NCBI RefSeq assembly: GCF_004342225.1
Contig: NZ_SMAR01000020.1
Location: forward strand, 1 to 64,000
Source: Martelella mediterranea
GTDB lineage: Bacteria; Pseudomonadota; Alphaproteobacteria; Rhizobiales; Rhizobiaceae
DNA: 64,000 bases
Reading direction: 5' to 3'
Shown here: positions 1 through 7,247 of the stretch, in pieces
Numbering within the stretch: the first letter of the stretch is position 1
Layout of the letters: every line of letters begins with the position of its first letter
Translations under genes and position numbers: made by a program
The notes under the pieces: generated by a model
What the model was told of the DNA's origin: nothing
The model's input: only the letters and a program-made list of their open reading frames with translations
The model's database searches: none

Positions 1-528
1 TCCGTCTATGGGCAGAAACTGGATGAGACGATGGATAAATGGCCGCTGCTGATCGACCTCGATGGCATGGTCGGGGCGGATCCGTCGAAGTGGAATGCGG
101 TGATGGAAATCCGCACCACGGATGACGATCCGGACGCCTCAGAAGCCGTCTGGACAGACTGGCATGAGGCGGCAACCGGCGATGTCGCCGCACGGGCCTA
201 TCAGATGCGGCTGCAGCTATCATCGATCGATGAGAACATCACGCCGATCGTGGCGCGGTCGGAACTGACGGTCGACATGCCCGACCGGATTTTAAGCGGC
301 AACAATATCGTCGTGCCGGTTGCCGGAAAGCGGATCGGTTTCGATCCGCCTTACTACGGGCTGACCGGTGTCTCGATCTCGGCGCAGGGGCTTCGCTTCG
401 GGGATTTCTACGAGATCGCAAACAAGGATGAGAGCGGTTTTGACATCGTGTTCAAGGATCAGTCCGGAACGCCGGTCGAGCGCTCATTCGACTATGTCGC
501 CGTTGGCTACGGAAAGGTGCATGCATGA
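1..528 (+). CDS. Phage tail-tip protein J-like, C-terminal part (gene starts left of window)
   Basis: The frame is open to the left edge, so only the last ~175 residues are seen and an internal ATG at 31 is not the true start. The segment resembles the region of lambda J-type host-specificity proteins that follows the fibronectin repeats: a W-x-x-W-H-E stretch, then RAYQMRLQLSS, VTVDMPDR-like (ELTVDMPDRI), and a closing FDYVAVGYG. In such phages this protein forms the tip of the tail and contacts the host. The stop overlaps the next start as ATGA, so the genes are translationally coupled. Assignment to the J family rests on recognised motifs, not on an alignment. Confidence 0.7.
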   Translation, partial: SVYGQKLDETMDKWPLLIDLDGMVGADPSKWNAVMEIRTTDDDPDASEAVWTDWHEAATGDVAARAYQMRLQLSSIDENITPIVARSELTVDMPDRILSGNNIVVPVAGKRIGFDPPYYGLTGVSISAQGLRFGDFYEIANKDESGFDIVFKDQSGTPVERSFDYVAVGYGKVHA

Positions 529-1376
529 CGCAATATGAGAATGTGACGATTGATCCGACCGTCACCAATGGCTCGCAGCTTGCGGCCAATATCAACAGCT
601 GGCGCAAGGCGGCGCTAACACTGCACAGCGGTGTCGAGCGTCCGTCTTATGCCAGTGCGGGCACAATGTGGATCAGCACGGCGTCCAGCCCATGGAGGCT
701 TTGCGTCTATGACGGCACGGATGATGTCGTGATCGGAGAACTCAAACCGGACAGTCATGATTTTGTCAGTGCCGGTGGCACGGACTACACCAATGATCTG
801 ATGACCGCAGGCAGTGCCGCAGAGGCGCGGGATAAGCTGGGGGCGGTGGCAAGGTCTGGTGATGTGATGACCGGCTGGCTCAAAGTCGAGTTTGACAGCC
901 CGAACCTTGCTGAGCTGAAAGCGACGGGGGCCACAGATGCGCGGCTGAGAATGCGCAGCGACAATGGTGGCAACAGTTATGTCGAGTTCGGGCAGCGGCA
1001 GGGCGGCGATGCCTATATCTGGTCGCGGGGGAGAAGCTACAATTTTAGAAGCGATGGTGCCTTGGACAACGGTTCATGGACGGTCGCCACCGACGGAAAT
1101 ATCAATGGCTCCATCTGGGGAAACTGGGGCAGTAACTGGGCCTACAGTGCTATCAGCAACCGCATTGAAGACCGCGCGGCGGCGCATGCGAATAACAAGG
1201 CACCGAAAGGTGCGCGTGTGAGGCATGACTCCGGCATTTACGAGATTGGAAACGTCGATCCCAACTATACCAACGTAACCGTTGATTGCCCCGGCGATAT
1301 GTTTGTCACCGGTCTGCGCACGCGCACGGGCGGATGGCAGGTGTATGTCCGTGCCAAGTATGCGAGGAACTACTGA
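525..1376 (+). CDS. Putative phage tail fibre protein
   Basis: A 283-residue protein with a composition typical of fibre and receptor-binding proteins: glycine, asparagine, serine and aromatic rich, few charged clusters, no membrane segment or signal peptide. The middle (about residues 115-200) has the pattern seen in tail-fibre repeats, with 'MTGWLKV', 'DSPNLAELKATGATDARLRM' and 'WTVATDGNINGSIWG', and the C-terminus ends in a WQVYVRAKY strand. It is coupled by ATGA to the J-like protein and its own stop overlaps the next start (TGATG), which fixes the start. Its place between the tail tip and the lysis genes also fits a fibre. No specific receptor can be inferred. Confidence 0.65.
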   Translation: MTQYENVTIDPTVTNGSQLAANINSWRKAALTLHSGVERPSYASAGTMWISTASSPWRLCVYDGTDDVVIGELKPDSHDFVSAGGTDYTNDLMTAGSAAEARDKLGAVARSGDVMTGWLKVEFDSPNLAELKATGATDARLRMRSDNGGNSYVEFGQRQGGDAYIWSRGRSYNFRSDGALDNGSWTVATDGNINGSIWGNWGSNWAYSAISNRIEDRAAAHANNKAPKGARVRHDSGIYEIGNVDPNYTNVTVDCPGDMFVTGLRTRTGGWQVYVRAKYARNY

Positions 1377-2020
1377 TGCTGACAGCGATTTCTCCTGACA
1401 GTGCAAATGCTCTGAACCCGGATCTGGATCGTGAGGCGCTCCGCCACCTGTTGTCGCTCGCCTTTCCGGAAGCGACTGCCGATCAGGATTTTAGCACCGG
1501 TCACCTGATTGATGAGGAGACCGACCAGCGTCTCGGCTCGGCAGTGATCCTTGAATGGAACGTTGATGCGGATTTCCCGTCGCCGGATGATCTGCATGCC
1601 TTACTCGATCAGCACCGGGATGCCGTCGCGGCGTTTGTTGAAGGTCGCGAAAACCGAATGTTGCGCAACGCCGTGGATGCCGAACGCGACCGGCGCGTTG
1701 ACGATGGCTTTCTGTTTGACGGTGTTCTGTATCAGTCCCGCCCCGGTGATATCGATAAAATCTCACGGTGGGCCGCGTCAGCCCGTTCCGCGCTCGAAGC
1801 CGGAGCGACCTCCGGTGACTACCGCTGGCATGGTCAGGACTATGACTTTGCATGGATCGCGGCTGATAACACCACGCACAAGCTCGATGCACAGGCCATG
1901 GTCGCACTCGGTGAGGCCGTTCTGGCGCATGAGCAGGCGCATATTCTGGCAGCCCGGCAGATCAAGGATATGGATCCGATCCCTGCCGATTACGCCAATG
2001 ACAGCTACTGGCCGGACTGA
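1376..2020 (+). CDS. DUF4376 phage protein (tail-fibre accessory)
   Basis: A 214-residue protein starting at the ATG that overlaps the tail-fibre stop (TGATG); an upstream in-frame extension to 1286 would run inside the fibre gene and is unlikely. The C-terminal half matches the DUF4376 pattern as I know it: 'GFLFDGVLYQSRPGD', a short helix, then GDYRWHGQDYDFAWIAADN, and a final IPADYANDSYWPD. DUF4376 proteins are common next to phage tail fibres and are thought to be fibre-associated or chaperone-like; the biochemical role is not known. The N-terminal half is not recognised. Confidence 0.6.
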   Translation: MLTAISPDSANALNPDLDREALRHLLSLAFPEATADQDFSTGHLIDEETDQRLGSAVILEWNVDADFPSPDDLHALLDQHRDAVAAFVEGRENRMLRNAVDAERDRRVDDGFLFDGVLYQSRPGDIDKISRWAASARSALEAGATSGDYRWHGQDYDFAWIAADNTTHKLDAQAMVALGEAVLAHEQAHILAARQIKDMDPIPADYANDSYWPD

Positions 2021-2053
2021 CCGGCACTAAATCTTCTCAAAGGACAATCGATC

Positions 2054-3004
2054 ATGCCAATCACCACGGTATCCAGCCGGGGGCGTGCCTTTGTGCGCCT
2101 GCATGAAGGCAATCCGCTGACAGCCTATCTTGATCCGACCGGCACGCCGACCATCGGAACCGGCTTCACAATGCGCTCGCCATACTGCCGGGCGGAATTT
2201 GCAAAGCTCGGCATCAAAAAGCTTGTTCCCGGCAAAACGAAGATCACGGCAGAACAGTCAGACCAGATCCTGCGCACAGTGATCGATAACGGCTACGGCA
2301 AAGAGGTTGTTGCGCATTCACCTGAGAACCGGACGCAATATCAGATGGATGCTGCCGCAAGCGCGGCATTCAATCTCGGTGGGCGTGTCGTCAGCAAATG
2401 GCGCTTTGGCAAGCTCTGGCGGACAGGGCGGTTGAAAGAGGCCGCCGATTATCTGGCTTCGCACTACAATACCTCGAAAGGCCGAAAACTTACGGGGCTG
2501 GTCCGTCGCCGCAAAGAAGAGGCGCTCTTGTTCGAAAAGGGCATCTATACCGGTGTTTATACGGTTACGGGTGCGCCTGAAGGTGTGCCGCGCGCCGAAA
2601 CGGACACTGCGCCATCGACTGGCGATCCCGTCGTTCGCGAAGTGCAGGAGATGCTGAAGAAACGCGGTTTTGATCCCGGTGCAATCGACGGCTGGCTCGG
2701 CAAGAAAACAAAGGCGGCGGTACTGGCTTATCAGACGGCGCATCCGCATCTGGTCAATGACGGCATCATCGGCCCGGCAACGATAGCCCAGCTGCGACGC
2801 GACATGAAAGCGCTGAAAGATGCAGCGGCAAAGTCCGGCCTTTCGGCGGCAGCCTCCGGCGCTGCCGCCTGGACGGCTGGCCTGCCTGTTGGCTGGATTG
2901 TCGTCGGTGTCATCGTCTTTGCGGCTCTGTGGTTCGCGTGGCGCTACCGTGATGTGATCGCACGACGGATTAATACACTGACGGGGCATGAGGTGGACGT
3001 ATGA
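2054..3004 (+). CDS. Phage endolysin: GH24 lysozyme + peptidoglycan-binding domain + C-terminal TM
   Basis: A 316-residue endolysin that cleaves the MurNAc-GlcNAc backbone of peptidoglycan at lysis. The N-terminal GH24 domain carries the T4-lysozyme catalytic spacing: Glu18, Asp27 and Thr33 (HEGNPLTAYLDPTGTPTIGTG), and the later NLGG motif. Residues ~195-255 form a PG_binding_1 domain (VREVQEMLKKRGFDPGAIDGWLGKKTKAAV...). After an alanine-rich linker, ~278-296 is a hydrophobic membrane segment followed by a basic tail. A C-terminal TM is less usual for this enzyme class and could hold it at the inner membrane until the holin fires. An AAAGGA motif precedes the ATG. The stop overlaps the holin start (ATGA). 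Confidence 0.85.
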   Translation: MPITTVSSRGRAFVRLHEGNPLTAYLDPTGTPTIGTGFTMRSPYCRAEFAKLGIKKLVPGKTKITAEQSDQILRTVIDNGYGKEVVAHSPENRTQYQMDAAASAAFNLGGRVVSKWRFGKLWRTGRLKEAADYLASHYNTSKGRKLTGLVRRRKEEALLFEKGIYTGVYTVTGAPEGVPRAETDTAPSTGDPVVREVQEMLKKRGFDPGAIDGWLGKKTKAAVLAYQTAHPHLVNDGIIGPATIAQLRRDMKALKDAAAKSGLSAAASGAAAWTAGLPVGWIVVGVIVFAALWFAWRYRDVIARRINTLTGHEVDV

Positions 3005-3414
3005 TCGCCAAAATCATCACATGGCTGGTGCGGCTTGGCGCAGGCGGCATTGTCGACCGCGCCATCACGCTCATTGAAAAGCGGGCTGAACAGGAAACCG
3101 ACCGGGAGAAGATCAAAGCGGATCTGACAGCGGAATATTACCGGCAGGTGATCGAGGAAACCCGCATCATGGCTGATTATAGCAAGGCCAAACTGTCATT
3201 TCCTTGGTTCTGGCTGTTCGCCAGTCTGTTCCTGTTTCCGCTGGCGCTCTGGTGGGCGGCTGTCATCCTCGACAGCGTCTTTCATTTTCCATGGACGATT
3301 GCGGATCTGCCCACACCTCAGATGCAGGCATGGGCGGGCAACATGATCCAGTGGGTGTTTTATGTCGGCTCCGGCGTGGCGGGGCTGAAAACCGTTCTGA
3401 AGGCAGGGAAATGA
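3001..3414 (+). CDS. Phage/GTA-type 3-TM holin
   Basis: A 137-residue protein resembling the three-transmembrane holins of gene transfer agents and alphaproteobacterial phages (PF11351 type). An amphipathic N-terminus with a charged helix (about 20-60, EKRAEQETDREK) is followed by two clear hydrophobic segments (about 66-92 and 112-133). Holins form inner-membrane lesions that release or activate the endolysin, and the gene sits directly after the endolysin with an ATGA overlap. Its stop overlaps the next start in the same way, so endolysin, holin and the following gene form one lysis cassette. Confidence 0.75.
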   Translation: MIAKIITWLVRLGAGGIVDRAITLIEKRAEQETDREKIKADLTAEYYRQVIEETRIMADYSKAKLSFPWFWLFASLFLFPLALWWAAVILDSVFHFPWTIADLPTPQMQAWAGNMIQWVFYVGSGVAGLKTVLKAGK

Positions 3415-3734
3415 CCGTTGAAATCGCACGCCAGCTCGGAGAGGTTCAGGGCAAGCTTGATGCCCTGATCCGCAAGGTGGATGACAACCGCTCCAGCCAT
3501 GAAGAGATCCACGAACGCCTGAACACTGTCGAGCATCAGAATGAAAAGCTGATCAGCGAAAACAAAGCGCTTTCCGAACGCCTGACGGAAACCGAAACCT
3601 TTGTGGCCGATGTGCAGAAGATCAAGCAGATCGGTCGGGGCTATATCCTCGGCGCGGCCATGGCTGGCACCGGCTTCGGCGTGTGGCTATCAGATGGGAT
3701 TTTGCAGCTGATCAGGACGGTGAAGGGCGGGTGA
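3411..3734 (+). CDS. DUF1515-like coiled-coil membrane protein, lysis-cassette partner
   Basis: A 108-residue protein starting at the ATG that overlaps the holin stop (ATGA). An in-frame extension upstream to 3204 lies inside the holin gene and is discarded. Residues ~5-70 form a long heptad-patterned coiled coil (RQLGEVQGKLDALIRKVDDN ... HERLNTVEHQNEKL), and ~82-100 form one TM helix (GYILGAAMAGTGFGVWLSDG). This matches DUF1515, found after holins in alphaproteobacterial prophages. The order endolysin-holin-coiled coil suggests a role in lysis, perhaps spanin-like or as a regulator; this is inference from position and shape. Confidence 0.65.
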   Translation: MTVEIARQLGEVQGKLDALIRKVDDNRSSHEEIHERLNTVEHQNEKLISENKALSERLTETETFVADVQKIKQIGRGYILGAAMAGTGFGVWLSDGILQLIRTVKGG

Positions 3735-4102
3735 GAGGTGTGGTTCATATTTTCGAACGAAACTGCTGTTTCTGGCGGGCGATAAGAATGACTGCGTAGT
3801 GCCCTCATGTCGGCCTTTGAACATGCTCTGTCGTTTGCCCGAAATCTTCCGGTCCGCTCGCCCCTAGAGAAGGCGGAGTCTAAGCCTTTCAATTCTGCCG
3901 TTCTGATTAATGGAACCGTCCACATCGTTTTCCACTAAAGAAAGCGCCACATCTGCCTTTTTTGATGTGGTCGGCTCGAATCCGATCGCGACTTATTCAG
4001 AATGTTTGGCGGTGTAGTTTTGACGAAACAGACATTCAACGCTTCCCAGAGAAATGCGAAAGACCTAACCTTCGATCGTCGCTTTAACGCGTTCGTCAAA
4101 TG
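3735..4102. other. Intergenic gap between lysis cassette and HEPN gene
   Basis: No convincing gene is seen. The two flanking units converge here. A short hairpin (CCACATC...GATGTGG, about 3946-3969) lies in the middle, with a T-run in its loop rather than after its stem, so it is not a normal terminator. A T-arm-like string near 3976 does not extend into a tRNA. Base composition drops in GC toward the HEPN gene. Confidence 0.5.
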
Positions 4103-4708
4103 TCAAGCGACCAAACGCGCCGCTGCGCCTTTCGAAAAGTTGACCCACTCGATGTAACGCTTAGCGCCGCCAGTGCCGTATTGAAGCGCAACCTCAAGTA
4201 CGTCGAGGTTGGTAGAGGCGCCAACAATGCCCGTTTTGCGAACAGCAAGCGCTGATCTTTTGGATTTGTGTGCGATGAAGTTTCGAACGTGCCTAAGTTC
4301 GGCGATGGGCCAGGGTGTAACCCCGAGCTCTGCAGCAATTATTGGTTGATTCGAGACGTCAAGGCGTATGGAAGCATCAATTGCCTGTTTTGGCAGATAC
4401 CAGTCCGGTTCATGCTGCCGTTTGGGATAGGACCCAATTAGCCAGTGAGCAGCTGCCTCTCTCGAAAGCAAATTAGGATGGCTTTTCGAAATGATCGGAC
4501 CAGAGCGGCTTTCAAATTTGCCGGTCGCGCTGTCCAATATGAGGTTTCGGACAAAGTGCTCCCATTCAATCTGAATCTGAATGAGAGCCTTCTCAGCAGC
4601 GAATATTTGTTCTGGGGTTCTACTCGCCGTCGCATCTACCGCTGCGATAATCGCGGATAGGTGGTCGAGACGGTGGTAGAAACGAGGTAACCTACGCGCC
4701 AGAAACAT
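4103..4708 (-). CDS. HEPN-like putative RNase, partner of DUF262 protein
   Basis: A ~201-residue protein beginning at the ATG at 4708 (MFLARRLPRF...); the frame is open further to 4738. Either start overlaps the end of the DUF262 gene, so the two are coupled. An N-terminal helical stretch (EKALIQIQIEWEHFVRNLIL) and a late R-x4-H motif, R-N-F-I-A-H at residues ~142-147, are the hallmarks of HEPN domains, whose dimers form an RNase active site in many toxins and defence proteins. No signal peptide or TM is seen. I cannot assign a named HEPN subfamily; the shape is closest to the stand-alone 'RiboL-PSP/MAE_28990' type. Codon use is less GC-rich than the tail genes, which points to separate acquisition. 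Confidence 0.55.
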   Translation of the reverse strand: MFLARRLPRFYHRLDHLSAIIAAVDATASRTPEQIFAAEKALIQIQIEWEHFVRNLILDSATGKFESRSGPIISKSHPNLLSREAAAHWLIGSYPKRQHEPDWYLPKQAIDASIRLDVSNQPIIAAELGVTPWPIAELRHVRNFIAHKSKRSALAVRKTGIVGASTNLDVLEVALQYGTGGAKRYIEWVNFSKGAAARLVA

Positions 4709-5759
4709 CAGCTGCGATCGCCTGTACAACAGCCTCAAAACGGATTTTGCGAGAGGAGATTCTGTGCGTTGTGCTCTTTGTAGCTGCTACAAACTGAGAA
4801 TGCGGCCCCTGATCGTCGGATGCGTCATCGAAAGCCTGCGCTAGGGTTGCGAGGTTGACGGAGGCTCTGTCCCAGCTAACACCTCGCCCAGCAAACTCAT
4901 TCACGCCCTCAGCGACCTTCGAAACCGGCATGTACCCTTTTAAGTAGGCGACCGCAGCGAACAGAATCAAGAAATTCGGCGCGTCAAAGAAAGTAGTTTC
5001 AGAGAAGTCATTTCTTGTATGTTCTAGGATTTCGTCGATGACCTCGTCCAAACGCTCGCGGAAAGAGGTGAAGTAATCGTCGTCTTCTGACTTTTTTGCC
5101 TTGTAGTAGCGTGTGATTTGAGTTTCGCCCCCATCACTGAGGCCACGATCCAACGCGATAAACATCTCGGCTATCAATGTCGTGTTCTTTAGTCGAACAG
5201 TGTCCCGCGTAGAGACTACCTTTAACTCCCCCCAGAGGACTGCCCATTGCCGCGCTGCTTCGTATATTGTCCACTTCACCGGCTCGGAGAATTCGGCGTG
5301 CCGCAGTTCCGCAGGCGTTACCTTCACGCTGTATGAGTTTAGGCGTGCGAAGACTTCGAGAACCTCCGCGTCAGAAGCATTCACTAGCTGAACGACCGGG
5401 ATACGATATGCAAGAAACTGCTCCTGATCTTCGACAGACAGATCGCGATATGTCTTGCCTTTGAAGTTTGGAGCCTTCGAGGTGAGCTTGAGACTACCCG
5501 ATGCGAACTCTAGGATCGAGCGTAGTCGCTGCTGTCCATCGACGACTTCCCGCAAAGTCGTTTGCGTTTGTGGATTCAGCTTTGTGCGGAAGTAGACCTG
5601 AGGCATTGGCAGGTCATTCAAGATAGTGTCGATGAGAAAAACCTTCGCCGAGGGCGTCCAAACTGAACCTCTCTGAAATTCGGGGGCTAACACCAATTGC
5701 TTCTTGGTCTGCCATTCAATGAAGTCTGAAACAGTGTAGGTCTGCGGGATGCTTGACAT
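4692..5759 (-). CDS. DUF262 (ParB/GmrS-like nucleotide-binding) protein
   Basis: A 355-residue protein with a DUF262 N-terminal domain: an F-Q-R-x3-W element at ~28-34 (PEFQRGSVWT), the Leu-Pro-Met-Pro strand, and the diagnostic D-G-Q-Q-R-L motif at 74-79. In DUF262 proteins (GmrS, SspE, the N-half of GmrSD) this ParB-like fold binds or hydrolyses nucleotides and often controls a nuclease. Here no HNH/DUF1524 nuclease domain follows; the C-terminal ~200 residues are helical and unassigned. The missing effector may be supplied by the coupled HEPN-like gene. Both lie antisense to the prophage late genes, as expected of a cargo (moron) module expressed from its own promoter. Confidence 0.7.
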   Translation of the reverse strand: MSSIPQTYTVSDFIEWQTKKQLVLAPEFQRGSVWTPSAKVFLIDTILNDLPMPQVYFRTKLNPQTQTTLREVVDGQQRLRSILEFASGSLKLTSKAPNFKGKTYRDLSVEDQEQFLAYRIPVVQLVNASDAEVLEVFARLNSYSVKVTPAELRHAEFSEPVKWTIYEAARQWAVLWGELKVVSTRDTVRLKNTTLIAEMFIALDRGLSDGGETQITRYYKAKKSEDDDYFTSFRERLDEVIDEILEHTRNDFSETTFFDAPNFLILFAAVAYLKGYMPVSKVAEGVNEFAGRGVSWDRASVNLATLAQAFDDASDDQGPHSQFVAATKSTTHRISSRKIRFEAVVQAIAADVSGA

Positions 5760-5794
5760 GGTTGTTTCTTGCTCGAAGTGATGGAGTTTATGGT

Positions 5795-5829
5795 TAGCCT
5801 TTTATGGCCTCTGTTGCAATTAAAGGCTA
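5795..5829 (-). promoter_or_regulatory. Inverted repeat over the putative DUF262 promoter
   Basis: TAGCCTTT (5795-5802) and AAAGGCTA (5822-5829) form a perfect 8-bp inverted repeat with a 19-bp spacer, centred ~55 bp upstream of the DUF262 start. On the minus strand the spacer contains TTGCAA, and a TAACCA-like -10 lies 17 bp further on, overlapping the proximal arm. The layout suits an operator at which a repressor, possibly a product of the cassette itself, would block transcription. Promoter elements are weak matches. Confidence 0.4.
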
Positions 5830-6188
5830 GGCCAGATGTAAAGAATGCTCAACGCCGTCTGTCTAAACAGGTGTAGTGCGACGCATGTACCGATAGGCTT
5901 ACGAACTATTCCATCTGACGCCTGTATCTTTAGAAAATGTCGAGTTCGGCTGACTGAGGTGGGGCGCCGCGCCCAAAGTGACCAGCAGCAATGGGCTGAC
6001 ACCGGCACTACGTCGAGTCTGGCATGAATGACCGCTTTGAGCTGAAAACCACTGTGTACTAATTCTGCGTGAGCTTCCACTTAAATGACTTTTCAGACTG
6101 AACCGAACGTGCCGCTCTCGGCCCCATTTTAGCCGCAGCTATGCACCCATAGTGCAATCAACTGTTACTACTTTTACAAATTTAGTAT
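5830..6188. other. Non-coding gap in prophage cargo region
   Basis: No frame with coding character or ribosome binding site is evident on either strand. The stretch separates the DUF262 start from a plus-strand terminator and may hold upstream promoter elements for the cassette. I see no tRNA or repeat in it. Confidence 0.4.
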
Positions 6189-6221
6189 GCCGGCGAAGGA
6201 CGAAACTTCGCCGGCTTTTTT
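6189..6221 (+). terminator. Strong intrinsic terminator without an upstream plus-strand gene
   Basis: GCCGGCGAAG pairs with CTTCGCCGGC around a 7-nt loop and is followed by a run of seven T, a textbook plus-strand rho-independent terminator. The nearest upstream plus-strand gene is the lysis cassette ending at 3734, with the minus-strand DUF262-HEPN cassette between. It may be the original late-operon terminator, displaced by insertion of the cassette, or the terminator of a small RNA. Confidence 0.8.
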
Positions 6222-6378
6222 GCTGCCCGGCATCGGGCGGCCTGCAGCCCGCCAAGGCTGCAAGCGACGGGTCCAAGTCGCCAAACATAGTCCCGTCCGG
6301 TAAGCATAGCGAATCCTCACCGCACCCGGTTGCCTGCGCAGGCAAAGCGGTGTGTGGCAGATTCGGACATATCCCACA

Positions 6379-7212
6379 ATGCAAGGAATGATATCGGTGC
6401 GGCCTGTTTCGCCGCCTGCCGCCTATCTTGGTGGCAAAAAACGTCTCGCCAAGCGCGTTTCCTCCATCATCGAACAGACCCCGCACGACCTTTATGCAGA
6501 ACCATTCGTCGGCATGGGCGGGGTTTTCTTCCGTCGCACGCTGGCGGCCCGCTGCGAGGTGGTCAATGACTATTCCGGTGACGTGACTACGCTCTTCCGG
6601 ATTCTCCAGCGGCACTATCCGCAGTTTCTGGATGTGATTAGGTTTCAGCTGTCATCGCGACGAGAATTTGAGCGGCTGGCCGCCACAGATCCGTCAACGC
6701 TGACGGACCTCGAACGCGCAGCCCGCTTTCTCTACCTCCAGCGGCTGGCCTTTGGTGGAAAGATCACTGGGCGAAATTTTGGTGTCGAGCGCCACGGCCC
6801 GGCGCGCTTTGATCTGAACCGCCTCGGCCCAATTCTGGAAGAGGTGCATGAGCGCCTGTCCGGCGTCGTGATTGAAAACCTCGACTGGCGGGATTTCATA
6901 GCGCGTTATGACCGGGAGGGGGCCTTGTTCTATCTCGATCCGCCTTATTACGGATCAGAGAAAGACTATGGCAAAGACTGCTTCAGGCGCGCCGACTTTG
7001 CTGAAATGGCCGAATTGCTTTCAGGCATTAGAGGTCGTTTTATCGTCTCGCTGAATGATTGCCCGGAAGTGCGTGAAATCTTTTCGGCCTTCCAATTCGC
7101 TGATGTGAAGCTGGACTACACGGTCGGCAGCGGTGCAGCAAAACCGGTGGGTGAGGTGGTTATCCTGGATGGGCGTTGTGGGAGTAATGCCAGAAACCTG
7201 CCGCTGTTTTGA
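6379..7212 (+). CDS. D12-class DNA adenine-N6 methyltransferase (prophage)
   Basis: A Dam-like enzyme (PF02086) that transfers a methyl group from SAM to adenine N6 in DNA. The order of motifs is that of the alpha/D12 class: YLGGKKRL (motif X, SAM pocket), EPFVGMGGVFFRR (motif I), a conserved VVNDYSGDV, and the catalytic DPPYYGSE (motif IV). The length (277 residues from ATG 6379) fits the family. The start is uncertain: ATG 6388 and GTG 6352 are in frame, and none has a strong ribosome binding site at ideal spacing. The gene lies beside the integrase and converges on it. No cognate restriction nuclease is visible, so it is probably an orphan methylase that shields phage DNA or modulates gene expression. 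Confidence 0.85.
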   Translation: MQGMISVRPVSPPAAYLGGKKRLAKRVSSIIEQTPHDLYAEPFVGMGGVFFRRTLAARCEVVNDYSGDVTTLFRILQRHYPQFLDVIRFQLSSRREFERLAATDPSTLTDLERAARFLYLQRLAFGGKITGRNFGVERHGPARFDLNRLGPILEEVHERLSGVVIENLDWRDFIARYDREGALFYLDPPYYGSEKDYGKDCFRRADFAEMAELLSGIRGRFIVSLNDCPEVREIFSAFQFADVKLDYTVGSGAAKPVGEVVILDGRCGSNARNLPLF

Positions 7213-7247
7213 AGTTCTGACGGCTCCAGAAGCCTCGAGTTCTCACT

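Noticed and set aside
3960-4000. T-arm-like string GGCTCGAATCC suggesting a phage tRNA
   Set aside because: No acceptor stem, D-arm or anticodon arm can be placed upstream.
5820-6080. 86-codon minus-strand frame upstream of the DUF262 gene
   Set aside because: No ribosome binding site and no known motif, and it covers the putative upstream promoter area.
6139-6615. 158-codon minus-strand frame across the prophage terminator and methylase start
   Set aside because: Runs through a strong terminator hairpin and antisense to the DNA methylase; composition is not protein-like.
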